NCBI RefSeq assembly: GCF_029873635.1
Contig: NC_080420.1
Span: 121,776,719-121,840,718 of the forward strand
DNA length: 64,000 bases
From: Malania oleifera
Lineage: Eukaryota; Streptophyta; Magnoliopsida; Santalales; Ximeniaceae
Direction of reading: 5' to 3'
Below the pieces are notes generated by a model. The model was given only the letters and a program-made list of their open reading frames with translations, was not told the origin of the DNA and searched no databases. Within the stretch, counting starts at the first letter, position 1; each line of letters starts with the position of its first letter. A program made the position numbers and the translations under genes. This document shows positions 1 to 12,359 of the stretch, piece after piece.

Positions 1-298
1 AACGCCTAGAGTGATCCACGCTAGCGTTTTAAACCTCCGAAGCGATCCACACTCCCGCGTCATAATGATGGATCACTCCAAGGGTCAAACCTCGCCACTA
101 TAAAGAAGGGTGATGCAAACAAGCCAAGGTAACTCACTCTAAACCCAATCTTACTGTTGCATTCAACCTCTTGGAAATGTTCCCTTACTTAGGAATCGAA
201 GTGATCCCCCAGAGTACACCCCTGGTCCTCCAAGCCTACTTTGTTTTCATCCCTTTTAGGTCATCAAAAGTAGAAGAGCAACACCGTAGGTCCCAACA
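1..298 (+). repeat. Left LTR of outer element (3' part only)
   Basis: This stretch is repeated at 28738-29037 with few substitutions, including a TATA-like block (actataaagaagg) near 98-110 and the end tcccaaca. The LTR begins left of the window. It is followed by a primer-binding-like sequence and gag, so the sense is plus. Confidence 0.85.
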
Positions 299-316
299 AA
301 TTTAATCCCATAACAG

Positions 317-336
317 TTGGTGTCATTTGTGGGAAC
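317..336 (+). other. Primer-binding-site region of outer element
   Basis: The sequence ttggtgtcatttgtgggaac lies 18 bases after the LTR end. It resembles the TTGGCGCC-x-TCTGTGGGAA sequence found after the 5' LTR of TAT/Ogre elements (remembered family feature). Which tRNA it pairs with was not determined. Confidence 0.5.
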
Positions 337-1370
337 CGCTTCTAAGAGGTGCTCATCTGCTTCCAACCTCTAATTCTCAAAAAATGATGACAACCCATGA
401 CTCAAGCTCTGGCCCTACCGCTGGCAAAGAATCACCCCAGTTCATTCACTCCACGCTCGAAGATCATTCAGGGGTAACCAAGGACGAATTTCTCGCCTTC
501 CAAAGGAAAATGGAAGCCTCCCAGAAGAAGATGGAGGATATGTTCAACCTACTCTCGCAGCAAAAGGGTCAAGAAGAACATGTTCCATGCCAACAACAGG
601 TTAGCCCCAACTCATTTAAAAAAGTAGAGAATCTGAAGGAGAGTGAGGGAAAAGCCAACCTGACTAAAAAGGTGGAAGACGCGAACAACACAGGAGTCAA
701 TGAGCAAAGATCGAATGAGTTAGAGGAGAAGATGAAAAAGATAGATCAAATGGAGAAGATGATGAAAGAGGGTCGACCCAACCCCTTTTAGAAGGAAATC
801 TTTTTAAAATCCTCGGAGCCGTCATTCAATAAATAAAAAATGAAAGTCCCGCTGCCCAGCAAGTTTAAAATGCCCACTTTTGAAATGTACAAGGGTTTGA
901 CTAAGCCAGTCAATCATCTGGACACCTTTAAGGTGTTGATGCAATTGTAGGGCGTACCTGAGGCCATCATGTGCCAGACATTTGCATCCACCCTTAAAGG
1001 TAGTGCCAGGGATTGGGACTGAACCTTACGGCTTGGATCGATCGGCTCCTTCTTTGAGATGGAATAGTAGTTTACCAGCCATTTCATCAGCAGTCGAAGA
1101 ATTGTCAAAACTTCAGCTCATCTGATGAACTTAGTTCAAGAAGAATGGGAGAGGCTGAAAAAGTTTATGCACCACTTCGTCATAGCGACCATGGAGATCC
1201 GCAACCTGGACATTGGAGTGGTGTTGGCAGCCCTGACCACGACCCTTCAGCTAGGAAGCTTCCTGTCATCTCTAGGAAAGAGACCCCTAGCTGACATGGG
1301 GGAGCTGATGGAAAGAGTGCAGAAGTATATTAATCTGGAAGAGGTAATGGGCACAAGAAGAGAGCGAACT
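327..1370 (+). pseudogene. gag of outer TAT-type element, broken by stops and by element A
   Basis: One frame can be followed from 327 to 1370. Residues 1-154 are a Lys/Glu-rich, coiled-coil-like N-terminal part. From 840 the gag core follows, with blocks such as NHLDTFKVLM, LKGSARDW, FTSHFISSRR, LMNLVQEEWERL and MERVQKYINLEE. In-frame stops occur at 789, near 831, at 948, 1020, 1065 and 1068. No frameshift is needed, so decay was by point changes (Trp and Gln codons turned into stops, as cytosine deamination gives). At 1370 the frame is cut by element A and resumes at 22896. The core order and spacing match retrotransposon gag (PF03732-type) of plants. Confidence 0.85.
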
Positions 1371-3467
1371 TGTAACGACTTGCCTATTTTTCCATATATA
1401 TTTTTTCTCACATAATAACATACATAATAATCCTGCTAAGCTGTCATAGTCATAATCAACCTGTACCCATGGGTACTAGGGATATATTTGTCATACAACT
1501 CTAATACCTAAGCAGCGGGAAACATAAAATTACATACATGCCATAAAACACTAGAAACCATACTAGAGTTCTACTAAATTTGTCATATACATATATATAC
1601 ATCCCAGAAAGACCAAAAAGTATCCTAGGGTCATAACCCAAAAATCCATTTGACCCTAACTCATCCACTTACCCTACATATAGGGTAGCTCAGTCCTCTT
1701 CTACTGTTGTGAGGCTTTATTTGCCCTCTTACCTGGATTTCCTAAAATTGTTTGTAATGCTGGGGTGAGATACCTCTCAGTAAGGGAAATAAACTAATAT
1801 CAGTATGTGGCAACATGGGTATTATTCTTGATATACATATAAACAGTACATAATTCATAATTGGTATAAACAGTTGTATCATATCTGAGTAACACGTGTT
1901 TTAACATAACATAGTTTAACTTACTAAATTTCTATACTGCAAAATCATCTTATATAACCATATCATACTTGAATTATTACCCAAGATAGATAGTTAGTTA
2001 GCTATTGTCATGTCTTACCCCCCACATGACAGGGTTGTGCGGCCCGAAGGCGAGACCTAGCATGGGCTGGTTGATCATGTTAAGTCAAACATTGATATGT
2101 AAGTACGATGGACCTATTCCACCCGTGTCAGACTACTAGGGGAACTACGACACTCCCATAAAGCCACATCAACTGCATCTCCCACACTCTACATAAGATG
2201 TGTGGTAGCGCTAACATATTCATAATCTTGAACATATAGCTATGGTACTAAGCTTCATAAAACTGAACTAAGCTATCCGGGTTCTGATAACATATAATAC
2301 ATTCCATATTAAAACATAATTGTTTTGTAATTCAGAGTAATATTTGACATAAACATATTTCATTATTTCTTACATATCATACATAATCACGGCATTTTTG
2401 CCGGCATAATTCATAACGTAATAAACATAAATTCTTGCACTATTTGACAAAATCTTAAAACCATAGTTCATGTACTGTTTTTAGGATTTTCCTAAAAACT
2501 GTTATAACATGTTTATCTTGGAAAAATCATAATATTTAAATAAAACATAACTTTCATGGAAATATTATATTCATGCCACACGAATGTACATAACCTTATA
2601 AACTCATAATTTATTCTAAAATCATATTTCCATATAAAATGTGTTAAAATCATTTCCCTATTCAACAACAGTATTCCCAAACATAATTCTATATCATACA
2701 TATTTTATAGAAAATAAATGTTGTTTAAATCATAATAATTTCATGAAAAATACTAACTCAATTTATCATGTTACTTGACTTACTGAGAAGCCCACAATTA
2801 TTCCAAACCTACACCCGCGTGTTCCCTAGGTCAACACTCTGAAATTGCATTTTTCCTAACAAGGTTTTAGTATTATTCTATCTAAAGCATTTCTTTCAGT
2901 CCAGAAACACCAAATACCTTGTAAAACTCAAAATAACCAACTTACTCAAATTTTTGGATGGTGCCCAAGTTGGCCTAACCAACAAACTACTCCAGCAGAC
3001 TTGAAGAGAATCTTCCTAAGAGTAGCGTGGCGGCTTCCAATCGTCAAACCGACGAAGGACGAAGCCAGAAACTTAGAGAGAAGGTGGGGAAGACATTTTA
3101 GAGAGAGATAGAAAACCTTGCATGAAATTCCTTCGCTGAAACCCAAGTTTGACATGTTTATAAAACACGGATTCATTGACGAGACACGTCACCTTATCGA
3201 CGAGTCCATGAAGGGAGTTCGTTAATGAACACTTACTCCTCGTTGACGAGTTTTATGCCCTAAAATCAATCCTCTCGGTAATGTCTCGTAGACGAGAAAC
3301 GCATCCACGTCGACGAGCCCAAGGAGCCTATTCGTCGATGAGCACCCTGCACTCGTTAACGAGCACCCTGCACTCATCAACGAGACCTTGCTGAAACCCC
3401 TTTTTGAAAAATTCTTTTCTCTCCTTTATTTTATTATTTAATTATTATAATTATTTGGGTCTCTGCA
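1371..3467 (-). repeat. 3' LTR of element A (left copy)
   Basis: On the plus strand it begins TGTAACGACTTGCC and ends GGGTCTCTGCA, i.e. TG...CA. The copy at 8529 is alike over its whole length. In the sense (minus) direction U3 covers 3467 to about 3165 and holds nine decayed TCGTCGACGA units. The TATA box TTTTATAAAC is at 3157-3166. The conserved module TTACTGAGAGGTATCTCACC lies at about 1765-1785. Confidence 0.92.
3170..3390 (-). promoter_or_regulatory. U3 palindrome array of LTR A
   Basis: About nine spaced copies of TCGTCGACGA or variants of it (for example attgacgag, atcgacgag, cgttgacgag, cgtagacgag, cgtcgacgag, cgtcgatgag, catcaacgag) lie directly upstream of the TATA box. Most variants differ by C-to-T or G-to-A at CG sites. 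The position between the LTR 5' end and TATA suggests an enhancer-like role; that role is inferred. Confidence 0.7.
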
Positions 3468-3480
3468 TTCTCCCCTCTTT
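3468..3480 (-). other. Polypurine tract of element A
   Basis: On the minus strand AAAGAGGGGAGAA directly precedes the TG of the 3' LTR, where plus-strand DNA synthesis of LTR elements is primed. The 250 bases between it and the integrase end hold no coding signal that I can see. Confidence 0.85.
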
Positions 3481-3734
3481 ATAAAATTTCGTCCTCAAAA
3501 TTTACTATCTGTATTGAACACCATCCTTTGAGGAAAATGGGCTACTTATTTTATTACTTACCCTTACTTGTGGCAGAGGAATACTGCGGTTACATTCAAG
3601 GTTCTAGGAGATTACAAATACATAAAAGAATAATTCTCCCAAACCAAAATACTATGTACTAACAGAAAATTATTACATATACTCACTAACCTACACAAAA
3701 AAAACATAACATACTTACATGCATCCTTTCTTGA

Positions 3735-4178
3735 TTATCGTCGGTCCTCACTAAATAAGTGCGGGTATTTCTGTCGTATTTCTTCCTCAAACTTCCATGA
3801 AACTTCTTCCACCACATGATTCCTCCATAGGACTTTTACTAATGGAATTCTCTTATTACGCAATTCCTGTTCTTTCCTATCTAATATCTGCACGAGTATC
3901 TCCTCATAACCCAGTGATTCTTTGAGTTCTATCCCTACAAAACTGACCACATGGGAGGGATCTAGGATGTATTTCTTCAGCCTAGAAACATGAAACACGT
4001 CATGTATTCTGAATAAAACTGGTGGTAAGGCTAGCCGGTAGGCAACTGACCCCACTCTCTCAAGTGTTTCGAAAGGGCCAATAAACCTAGAGCTTAGCTT
4101 ACCTTTCCTCCCAAACCTCATAGTACCTTTCAATGGAGCTATTTTCAGAAATACATGGTCTCCTACTTCGAATTCCAA
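3735..4178 (-). pseudogene. Integrase C-terminal part with chromodomain-like tail, element A
   Basis: The 147-residue open stretch starts MEFEVGDHVFLKIAPLKG, continues with GKLSSRFIGPFE and ALPPVLFRIHDVFHVS (the GPY/F-type module of Ty3 integrases), and ends with a chromodomain-like block (LVKVLWRNHVVEEVSWK...EEIRQKYPHLF). In chromoviruses this tail directs integration toward particular chromatin. The block itself has no stop, but it is separated from the catalytic part by in-frame stops. Confidence 0.88.
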
Positions 4179-4217
4179 TTTTCGGTAGCAATTATTTACA
4201 TAGTTTTTTTACCGACT

Positions 4218-5203
4218 CTAAACTGCACTAATTCTTTCTCTAATAAGTCGAACTTTATCGTATGCCTGCTGCACTATTTTTGGTCCCAAAACTCGCCTCT
4301 CATTTACCTCATCCCAGTATAGAGGAGAATGATATCTCCTACCATATAACGCCTCGTAAGGTGTCATGCCGATGCTAGCTTGATAGTTGTTATTGTATGC
4401 AAATTCTACTAGCAGCAAATACTGGGTCCAACTATCCCCAAAATCCAGCACACATGTTCATAGCATATCCTCTAATATCTAAATCATCCTCTCTGACTGC
4501 CTATCTATCTGAGAATGAAATGTCATGTCGAATGATAACTGAGACCCCAGAGCCTTATGCAAGCTCCTCCAAAATCGTGACGTGAAACGTGGGTCTCGGT
4601 CAGATACTATAGACACTAGCACACCATGTGATCATACTATCTCTTGAATATATATTTCGTGAATCTGTCCATGGAGTAGTTGACTTTAATAGGAATAAAA
4701 TGAGCAATCTTCATTAGTCGATCTACGACCACCCAAATAGCATTCTGCACCTGTTGTACCGGTGGTAAACCCTTCACAAAGTCCATAGAAATGTCATCCC
4801 ATTTCCACTTCGGGATGTAAAGTGGTTGTAGCTGGCCCGCCGGCCTCTGGTGCTCAGCCTTAACCTGCTGGCATGTAAAACACTGCTGCACAAACTCAAC
4901 AATCTCTCTTTTCATACCGCTCCACCAAAAATACTCTCTTAGATCCCTATACATTTTAGTGCTGCTCGGATGAACCGTGTATAAGGTTCTATGAGCCTCC
5001 TCAAGGATCGTCCTTCTAATATCCACATCTGCAGGCACACAGAGCCTGACACGGAACCTTATAATTCCATCATTAGAAATACTGAACTTCTTTCCTTGTC
5101 CGTCCTGCACTTTAGCTATCATCTCCATCAACTCTACATCATTCTTCTGAACTACTTTAATCTTTTCATATAGCGTAGGCTGCACCATCAGGTTGGCAAT
5201 CAA
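4218..5203 (-). pseudogene. Integrase zinc-binding and catalytic parts, element A
   Basis: Residues encoded from 5203 down show the HHCC finger ([18 protein letters not shown] ... CFTCQQVK) and the start of the DDE core (DISMDFVKGLP, VVVDRLMK). At 4451-4218 the later core follows (WTQYLLLVEFAYNNNYQ, GMTPYEALYGRR). The segment between 4637 and 4452 holds the SDRDPRF and SER parts of the core, with stops. It is a decayed integrase of the same element as its neighbours. Confidence 0.85.
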
Positions 5204-6704
5204 TGCCTAGGGATCACTCTCTACTAACTCCACGCCAAGCCTATCCAAGTTCATCTGGATCGGGCGCTGAATTTCTACTACTGACAATACTGCTATCATG
5301 AACTTTCGGCTCAACGCATTTGCCACCAAATTTGCTTTACCTGGATGGTAGCTGATGGTGCAGTCATAATCCTTAATAAGCTCTAACCATCATCTCTGTT
5401 GCATGTTCAACTCCTTCTGCGTGAAGAAGTACTTTAAACTTTTATGATCTGAAAATATTTCACATCTCTTTCTGTATAGATAATGCCTCCAAATCTTCAG
5501 TGCATAAACCATTGCAGCCAATTCTAGATCATGAGTGAGATAATTCTTTTCATATTCTTTTAATTGTCTAGAGGCATATACTACTACTATACCCTACTGC
5601 ATCAATACACATCCTAGCTCCCTCAAAGACGCGTCATAGTAGATCACGTAACCATCACCTTCCGATGGAATAGTTAATACCATTGTTGTGACGAGCCTCT
5701 GTTTCAATTCCTGGAAACTCTACTCACAACTGTTGGGCCCATACAAACCTGGCATTCTTTCTAGTTAGTCGTGTCAAAGGCCCTGATAATGCTAAGAATC
5801 CCTCTACAAATCATCGGTAATAACCTATCAGTCCTAAGAAACTCCTGACTTCCTGTACATTCCTCGGTCTAACCCAATTCACTACTACCTCTATCTTACT
5901 GGAATCTATTGAGATTCCATCTTCTGATATAACATGCCCCAAAAATGCAACTTTCTCTAACCAAAATTCATATTTGCTAAACTTGGCATACAATTTCTTT
6001 TCCTTGAACATCTGAAGCACTAACCTTAGGTGCGTCTCATGCTCCTCAAAACTCCTCAAGCAGACCAGTATGTCATCAATGAAAACCACAACAAATTGGT
6101 CTAAATACTGGTGAAAGATTATATTCATCAAATCCATGAATACAGTAGGAGCATTCATTAGACCAAATGGCATAACTAAAAATTCATAATGTCTATACCT
6201 CGTCCTGAAAGCTGTCTTTAAAATATCTTCAGTTTTAACTTTCACCTGGTGATAACCTGACCTAAGGTTTATCTTAGAATAGACCCGTGTACTCTGAAAC
6301 TGATCAAATAAGTCATTTATACAGGGTAGAGGATACCTATTTTTAATTGTTACTTTGTTTATTTCTCTGGAATTTATGCACATCCTTATAGATCCGTCCT
6401 TCTTCTTCACAAATAACACTGGAGCTCCCTAGGGCGATACACTAAGTCTAATAAACTCTTTATTCAACAAATCTTGCAACTAATCATTTAATTCTTCCAA
6501 TTCTACTGGAGTTATTCGATAAGGAGCTTTAGAGATCGGCGCCGTCCCTAGAAGTAAGTCGATAGTAAAATCGATCTCATGGTCGAGAGGCAACCCAAGT
6601 AATTCCCCTGGAAAATCATCTAGAAACTCCTTAACTACTGGTGTACTGACAAGCTTCAATTCATTTTCTGTCACCGCCTTTACATAAGCTATAAACCCTG
6701 ACAT
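5204..6704 (-). pseudogene. Reverse transcriptase-RNase H, element A
   Basis: On the minus strand the order is a pre-RT block (FPGELLGLPLDHEIDF), then RT motifs ([52 protein letters not shown] with both catalytic Asp kept, [22 protein letters not shown]). RNase H follows, at about 5700-5380, with [30 protein letters not shown] and [10 protein letters not shown]. Stops at several sites (for example near 5810 and 6480) separate the open pieces. Confidence 0.9.
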
Positions 6705-6745
6705 CCGTCCAGAAATAGTCTTCTCGCTTATATGGTTGACACTAA

Positions 6746-7093
6746 CTAAGGTGGGGAATGCACCCGCAATCCCACAAATCTGAATTCTGACTTTCCTAGT
6801 GATCTAAAAATCACCTCTTTCAAATGACAGTCGATACTAGCATGGTTAGTAGCCAGCCAGTCCATACCCAGTATTACATTGAATCCATGCAAATCTAGCA
6901 CAATTAGGTCAGCTGGTAATACTCTCCCCTGAATTTCCACTGGGTAACCCCTATGCACCCTACGACACCTCACCACTGACCCTGTCGGTGTTGCTACTGA
7001 TAATTCAACATCTAATAACTGTATTTCAACACCCGACAATTTAACATATCTCGTAAACACAAAAGAGTGGATGGCACCTATATCAAATAAAAC
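6746..7093 (-). pseudogene. Aspartic protease, element A (active site altered)
   Basis: Around 7093-7060 the retropepsin active-site block reads LFDIGAIHSF where the family has FDSGA, so the Ser is Ile. Downstream the open stretch shows EIQGRVLPADLIVLDL and FNVILGMDWLATNHA, the conserved second half of plant gypsy proteases. The enzyme would cut the gag-pol polyprotein. The Ser-to-Ile change and flanking stops make it very unlikely to be active. Confidence 0.82.
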
Positions 7094-7289
7094 AAATAGA
7101 TTGATATGATAAAGCAGTAAAGGTACCTTTCACAACGTCGTCTGCGGCCTTCGCGTCTCTCGGAATCAACGCATAAACCCTCGTCAGGGTTACATTCCTC
7201 TACTAGCCTCCATAAGGCACTTAATAACCTCCTTGGTGTGGTCTGGGAGTAGGTGCAGTACTAGGTGGTGTAGGGCAATCTCGTACTAA

Positions 7290-8211
7290 ATGTCCCGATA
7301 CACCATAGCGATAGCAGATGCTCTCCCTACTTGACACTCTCCCAAGTGTCTCTTTCCACATGTATGACAAACTGGGTAAATCTACACACCCTGAGTCTCA
7401 CGACCTCTCGTATCTTGCCTCTCTCCCTTGCCATAGTTACCTCTCCTCCACTGGCTCCAACTAGATCCCTGTTGATAGCCTGAAGGTGTGGACCTCTTCT
7501 TTTGTCCCTACTCCTCTGCACCCATCCACTCACCAACCTCAACCACAGCTGCTCTGTCCACCAACTCGGCAAAGTCCTGCACTTTCAACACTACTACCTG
7601 CTGTTAAATTTCTCTCTTTAGACCTCTTTCAAACTGTCTCGCTTTCTTTACTTCATCAGAAACAATGTACGGGGCGAAGCGAGATAATTCTATGAACCTC
7701 GCTGCGTACTGTTGGGGCTAACTGCTGTCCCTGCTTCAGATTCAGGAACTCCTCCACTTTAGCCTCCTTAATAATGGCCAGAAAGTTTTTGTTGAAAAAC
7801 AAATCTTTAAAACGACATCAGGTCATAGCTATAGGCATCGCCCTCTATTCCTCCAATAATTTCACCGCAATCCACCATCTTTCAGCCTCCCCTGTTAGTT
7901 TATAGGCAACAAATAAAACCCTCTATGCACTGCAACATTGCCATAACTTTCTCTATTTCCTACATCCAGTTTTTGGCGACTGCAGGATTAGCTTCTCCTG
8001 AAAATACAGAAGGATTCATCTTTGTAAATTTCTCTATCGTGCACCCGTGGCCCGCAGATAGGCCTCCCTGCTCTCTGGAGCTCCGTGCGATTTCAGTCAT
8101 GACCTACTGATCCACATTGCGTAATATTACATGTGAATCAGCCCCGCCTACACCTAAGGGCCCTACACCCTCACTTTTGCTCGCATGAGCACTGCCACTA
8201 CCCGGGTCCAT
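7290..8211 (-). pseudogene. gag with zinc knuckle, element A
   Basis: A start codon at 8211 opens MDPGSGSAHASKSEG; shortly after come ATG-rich broken frames with FTKMNPSVFSGEANPAVAKNWM, the usual opening of Tekay/Del gag cores. Near 7365-7290 are two knuckle-like blocks, CHTCGKRHLGEC and, in another frame, CYRYGVSGHLVRDC, where a Cys has become Tyr. Several stops and at least one frameshift separate them. Confidence 0.78.
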
Positions 8212-8512
8212 CCTGAAAAGATAATAAACATAGCTTACAGACCCCATCCTTATAATTTACATATTTAACCAAAACTCATATTATCCCTTCTATCTTGACA
8301 TCCTTATCTTCATTCAAGATTCAATTTTACACTTCAAAAACACAACCCAGCAATAGTTTACTATGACTTTCTTGAAATCGTCACCCTAGGATAGACACAA
8401 AAACCACCATGGAAGTTTAGCCTCCAAACTACAAAACAAAACCTCAAATTCTTTTCCTATACTCTGGTATTATTTCCTCTGCACTCTAGAGTCTACAGAA
8501 CCTAGCAACCTA

Positions 8513-8525
8513 GGCTCTGATACCA
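8513..8525 (-). other. Primer-binding site of element A (initiator tRNA-Met)
   Basis: Minus-strand TGGTATCAGAGCC stands three bases after the 5' LTR. It is the standard complement of the 3' end of initiator tRNA-Met used by most plant LTR elements. Confidence 0.92.
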
Positions 8526-8528
8526 AAC

Positions 8529-10447
8529 TGTAATGACCTGCCTATTTTTCCATATATATTTGTTTTCCCACATAATAATATACATAATAATCCTACTAAG
8601 CTGCCATAGTCATAATCAACCTAGACCCATGGGTACTTGGGATATATCTGTTATACAACTCTAATACCTAAGCAGCGGGAAACATAAAATTACATGCATG
8701 CCATAAAACACCAGAAATCATACTAGAGTTCTACTAAATATGTCATATACATATACATACATCCCAAAAAGACCACAAAGTATCCTAGGGTCATTACCCA
8801 AAAATCCATCTGACCCTAACTCATCCACTTACCCTACAGATAGGGTAGCTCAGTCCTCTTCTACTGCTGCGGGGCTCTATCTGCCCTCTTACCTAGATTT
8901 CCTAAAATTGTTTGTAAAGCTGGAGGTGAGACACCTCTCAGTAAGGGAGATAAACTAATATCAGTGTGTGGCAACATGAGTATTGTTCATGATATACATA
9001 TAAACAGTACATAATTCATAACTAGTATAAACAGTTGTATCATTTCTGAGTAACACATGTTTTAACATAGCATAGTTTAATGTACTAAATTTATGTACTG
9101 CAAAATCATCTTTAATAACCATATCATACTTGAATTATCACCTAGGATAGATAGTTAGTTAGCTATTGTCATATCTTATCCCCCCCCCCACATAACAGGG
9201 TTGTGCGGCCTGAAAGCAGAACCTAGCATTGGTTGGCCGACCATGCTAAGTCAAACATAGGTGTGTAAGTACAATGAGCTTGGTCCACCTGTGCCGGACT
9301 ACCAGGGGAACTATGACACTCCCATAAAGCCACATCGACTGCCATCTCCCACACTCTATATAAGATGTGTGGTAGTACTAACATATTCATAATCTTGAAC
9401 ATATAGCTACGGTACTGTGTTTCATAAAACTGAACTAAGTTATTTGAGATCTGATAACATAAAATACATTCCATATTAAAATATAATTGTTTCGTAATTC
9501 AGAGTAATATTTGACATAAACATAAGTCATGATTTCTTACATATCATACATAATCACGGCATTTTCGCTAGCATAATTCATAACGTAAAAATTACGGCAT
9601 TTTCACCGGCATAATTCATAATGTAAAAATCATGGCATTTTTGCCGGCATAATTCATAACGTAATAAACATAAATTCTTGCACTACTTGACAAAATCTTA
9701 AAACCATAGTTCCTATACTGTTTTTAGGGTTTTCCTGAAAACTACTATAACATGCTTATTTTGGAAAAATCATAATATTTCAATATAACATAACTTTCAT
9801 GGAAATATTATACTCATGCCACGCGAATGTACATAGCCTTATAAACTCATAATTTACTCTAAAATCATATTTCCATATAAAATGTCTTAAAATCATTTAA
9901 CTATTCATTAACAGTATTCCCAAATATAATTTTATATCATACATATTTTCCTGAAAATAAATGTTGTTTAAATCATAATAATTTCAAGAAAAATACTAAC
10001 TTAATTTATCTCCTTACCTGACTTACAGAGAAACCCACAATTATTCCAAACCTACACCCGCATATTCCCCAGCTCAACACCCAAAAATTGCATTTTTCCC
10101 AACAAAACTTCAATATTATTCAATCTAAAGCATTTCCCTCAGTCCAGAAACACCAAATACCTTATAAAACTAAAAAAAAAACCAACTTAACTAGATTTTG
10201 GGATGGTGTTTAAGTTGGTCTAACCAACGAACTACTCCAAGAGACTTGAAGAGAATCTTCCCAAGAGTAGTGTGGTGGCTTCCGATTGTTGAACCAGCGA
10301 AGGACAGTCAAAAACGTAGAGAGGAGGAGGGGAAGACGTTTTAGAGAGAGAGAAAAAAAACCTTGCATGAAATTCCTTCGCTGAAACTCGAGTATAACAT
10401 ATTTATAAAACAAAGATTTGTCGACGAGACATGTCACCTTGTCGACA
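8529..10447 (-). repeat. 5' LTR of element A, first segment (split by element B)
   Basis: It begins TGTAATGACCTGCC and follows the left LTR until 10447, where element B starts. The rest of the LTR is at 22643-22890. It differs from the left LTR by an expansion at 9545-9665, where a unit of about 42 bases (ggcattttcgc-x-agcataattcataacgtaa) is present three times against once at 2390-2430. Confidence 0.9.
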
Positions 10448-11084
10448 TGTCATGCCCCGAACCCGTAAGTGGGTCCCAAGTGTGAGTTTAAGTAACGTAA
10501 CCTATCTCTGTATCAATTTAAACATACATGATACAATACAAATAAGAGGGTCCGACCCCGTGAGGTACACAGTTGCCCTATATACATACTCATACCAATC
10601 CATACTCATCAAATACGCAGCAAAATAAGGTCTTTTATACATAAACAAGATCATACCAGAGTCTATACAAACTAGGACATACATTCCCATAATTACAACA
10701 CGTACCCCAGGTGTTAACAAATTATCTTGACAACCTGGATACCAAAACTCGTACCTAAAAGGTACTAATAGTAGCTACGACACCCCTTACTTCCGGACAC
10801 TAAGATGCTACTTACCGCTACCTGAAGGACCTGAAAAACATTGTACGTACATTCGGGGTGAGACACCTCTCAGTAAGGAAGAAAACAGTTTATATCAGTG
10901 TGTGGCATACTAATGTCATTTTACATACTTCATAACACTATACATACGATGCAGTTTGAAACAATTCATACAGTTTCATACAATTCCATATAGTTCTAGT
11001 ATTTTCATAAAACCATTCCAGTTCATACGATACCAAAACATACATACATACATACATACGGTCAGTGTCGTCACACTAGTTTAC

Positions 11085-11490
11085 AACTACACAAGGTCAC
11101 CTCGTCTCACAGCGATTACATTGCTACATACGCAACAACCCTGTGACGATCAAGGCCCAATAGTGATTACATTGCTACATACGCAACTACACAAGGTCAC
11201 TTAGTCTCACATCGATTACATTGCTACATACGCAACTACAATGCGACGACTCAGGCCCAATAGTGATTACATTGCCACATACGCAACTACACAAGGTCAC
11301 CTAGTCTCACAGTGATTACATTGCTACACATACAACTACAAAGTGACGACTCAGGCCCACAGTAATTACATTGCTACATACGCAACTACACAAGGTCACC
11401 TAGTCTCACAACGATTACATTGCCACATGCACAACTACGCTGCGACAACCTAGACCCACAGTGATTACATTGCTACATACGGTGTAGAAC
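11085..11490. repeat. Tandem repeats inside LTR B
   Basis: A half unit of about 49 bases containing gattacattgctacatacg recurs about eight times. It alternates between two spacers, one with aaggtcacctagtctcac and one with gcgacgactcaggccca, which makes a composite unit near 100 bases. The right LTR carries the same array at 18595-18634 and 21128-21495, cut by solo LTR C. A shorter, diverged form lies at 55738-55930 in LTR H. Confidence 0.85.
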
Positions 11491-12359
11491 ACACCCTTCG
11501 GTGACCAGTCGGATCATACTGGTGATATTTCATACCCCGGATATAGAGCCGGCCACTCTCGCCCACGGTAGTTAACCGATACATAGCTGTTTTACAAAAC
11601 CCTGGAATCATTTTGGAACTCACGTTCCTATACATTTCAGTGTACGGTAATTAGCCGCCACATAGCTATTTTACAAATACTTGGAAAAAATACAAACAAC
11701 CATACATACCACACTTATTTGGTTTACGACAAATCATACCATTTACAATTTCAAGTATACAGTTTATGCAAATAAGGATTACGGTCACCTCAATAATACA
11801 GTTTTAACACAACCAACGAATTTCCAAACAAAATAGAGATGATACCCGAAATCCCCAATTTTTTTAAAAAACTATAACCCGAAAATCCCGCATTTTTACC
11901 CTATAGATTTTTCCAAATAAGTTACCAAAACATACATACAATCGTAGCCTACAAGCTTACCGATACTAATTTCGAAAATGAACTGATATAAACAGAATCC
12001 CCTTACCTTAACCCAAATTCCAACTATGAACTCTACGGTCCTCAAAACTACAAACTGAGACTCCAAAACCTACAAACCACAATACAGTACATGCTTACAA
12101 TCCATACTACTACACATATACTAAATCAGAAATGAAAACTGAGTCTTACCTTGATTTTAGCTTGACCCAAAAACGCTCGAAACGAGATTCCGATCCGGTA
12201 GAAAGGTAGAGAATCCTTCACTGATCCTCATAGTAACTTCGGATTTGTGAATCAGGTGACATACGATGAAGAAATCTAAAGAGAGAGAGTTCCTTCGAGT
12301 TCTAGAGAGAGAAAGAGAGAGAGTTTGGGGAAAGCTTAGCCCCAAAGCAAACCCAAAAA

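Noticed and set aside
8513..8525. TGGTATCAGAGCC as part of a tRNA gene.
   Set aside because: Only the primer-binding complement is present, next to an LTR; no cloverleaf.
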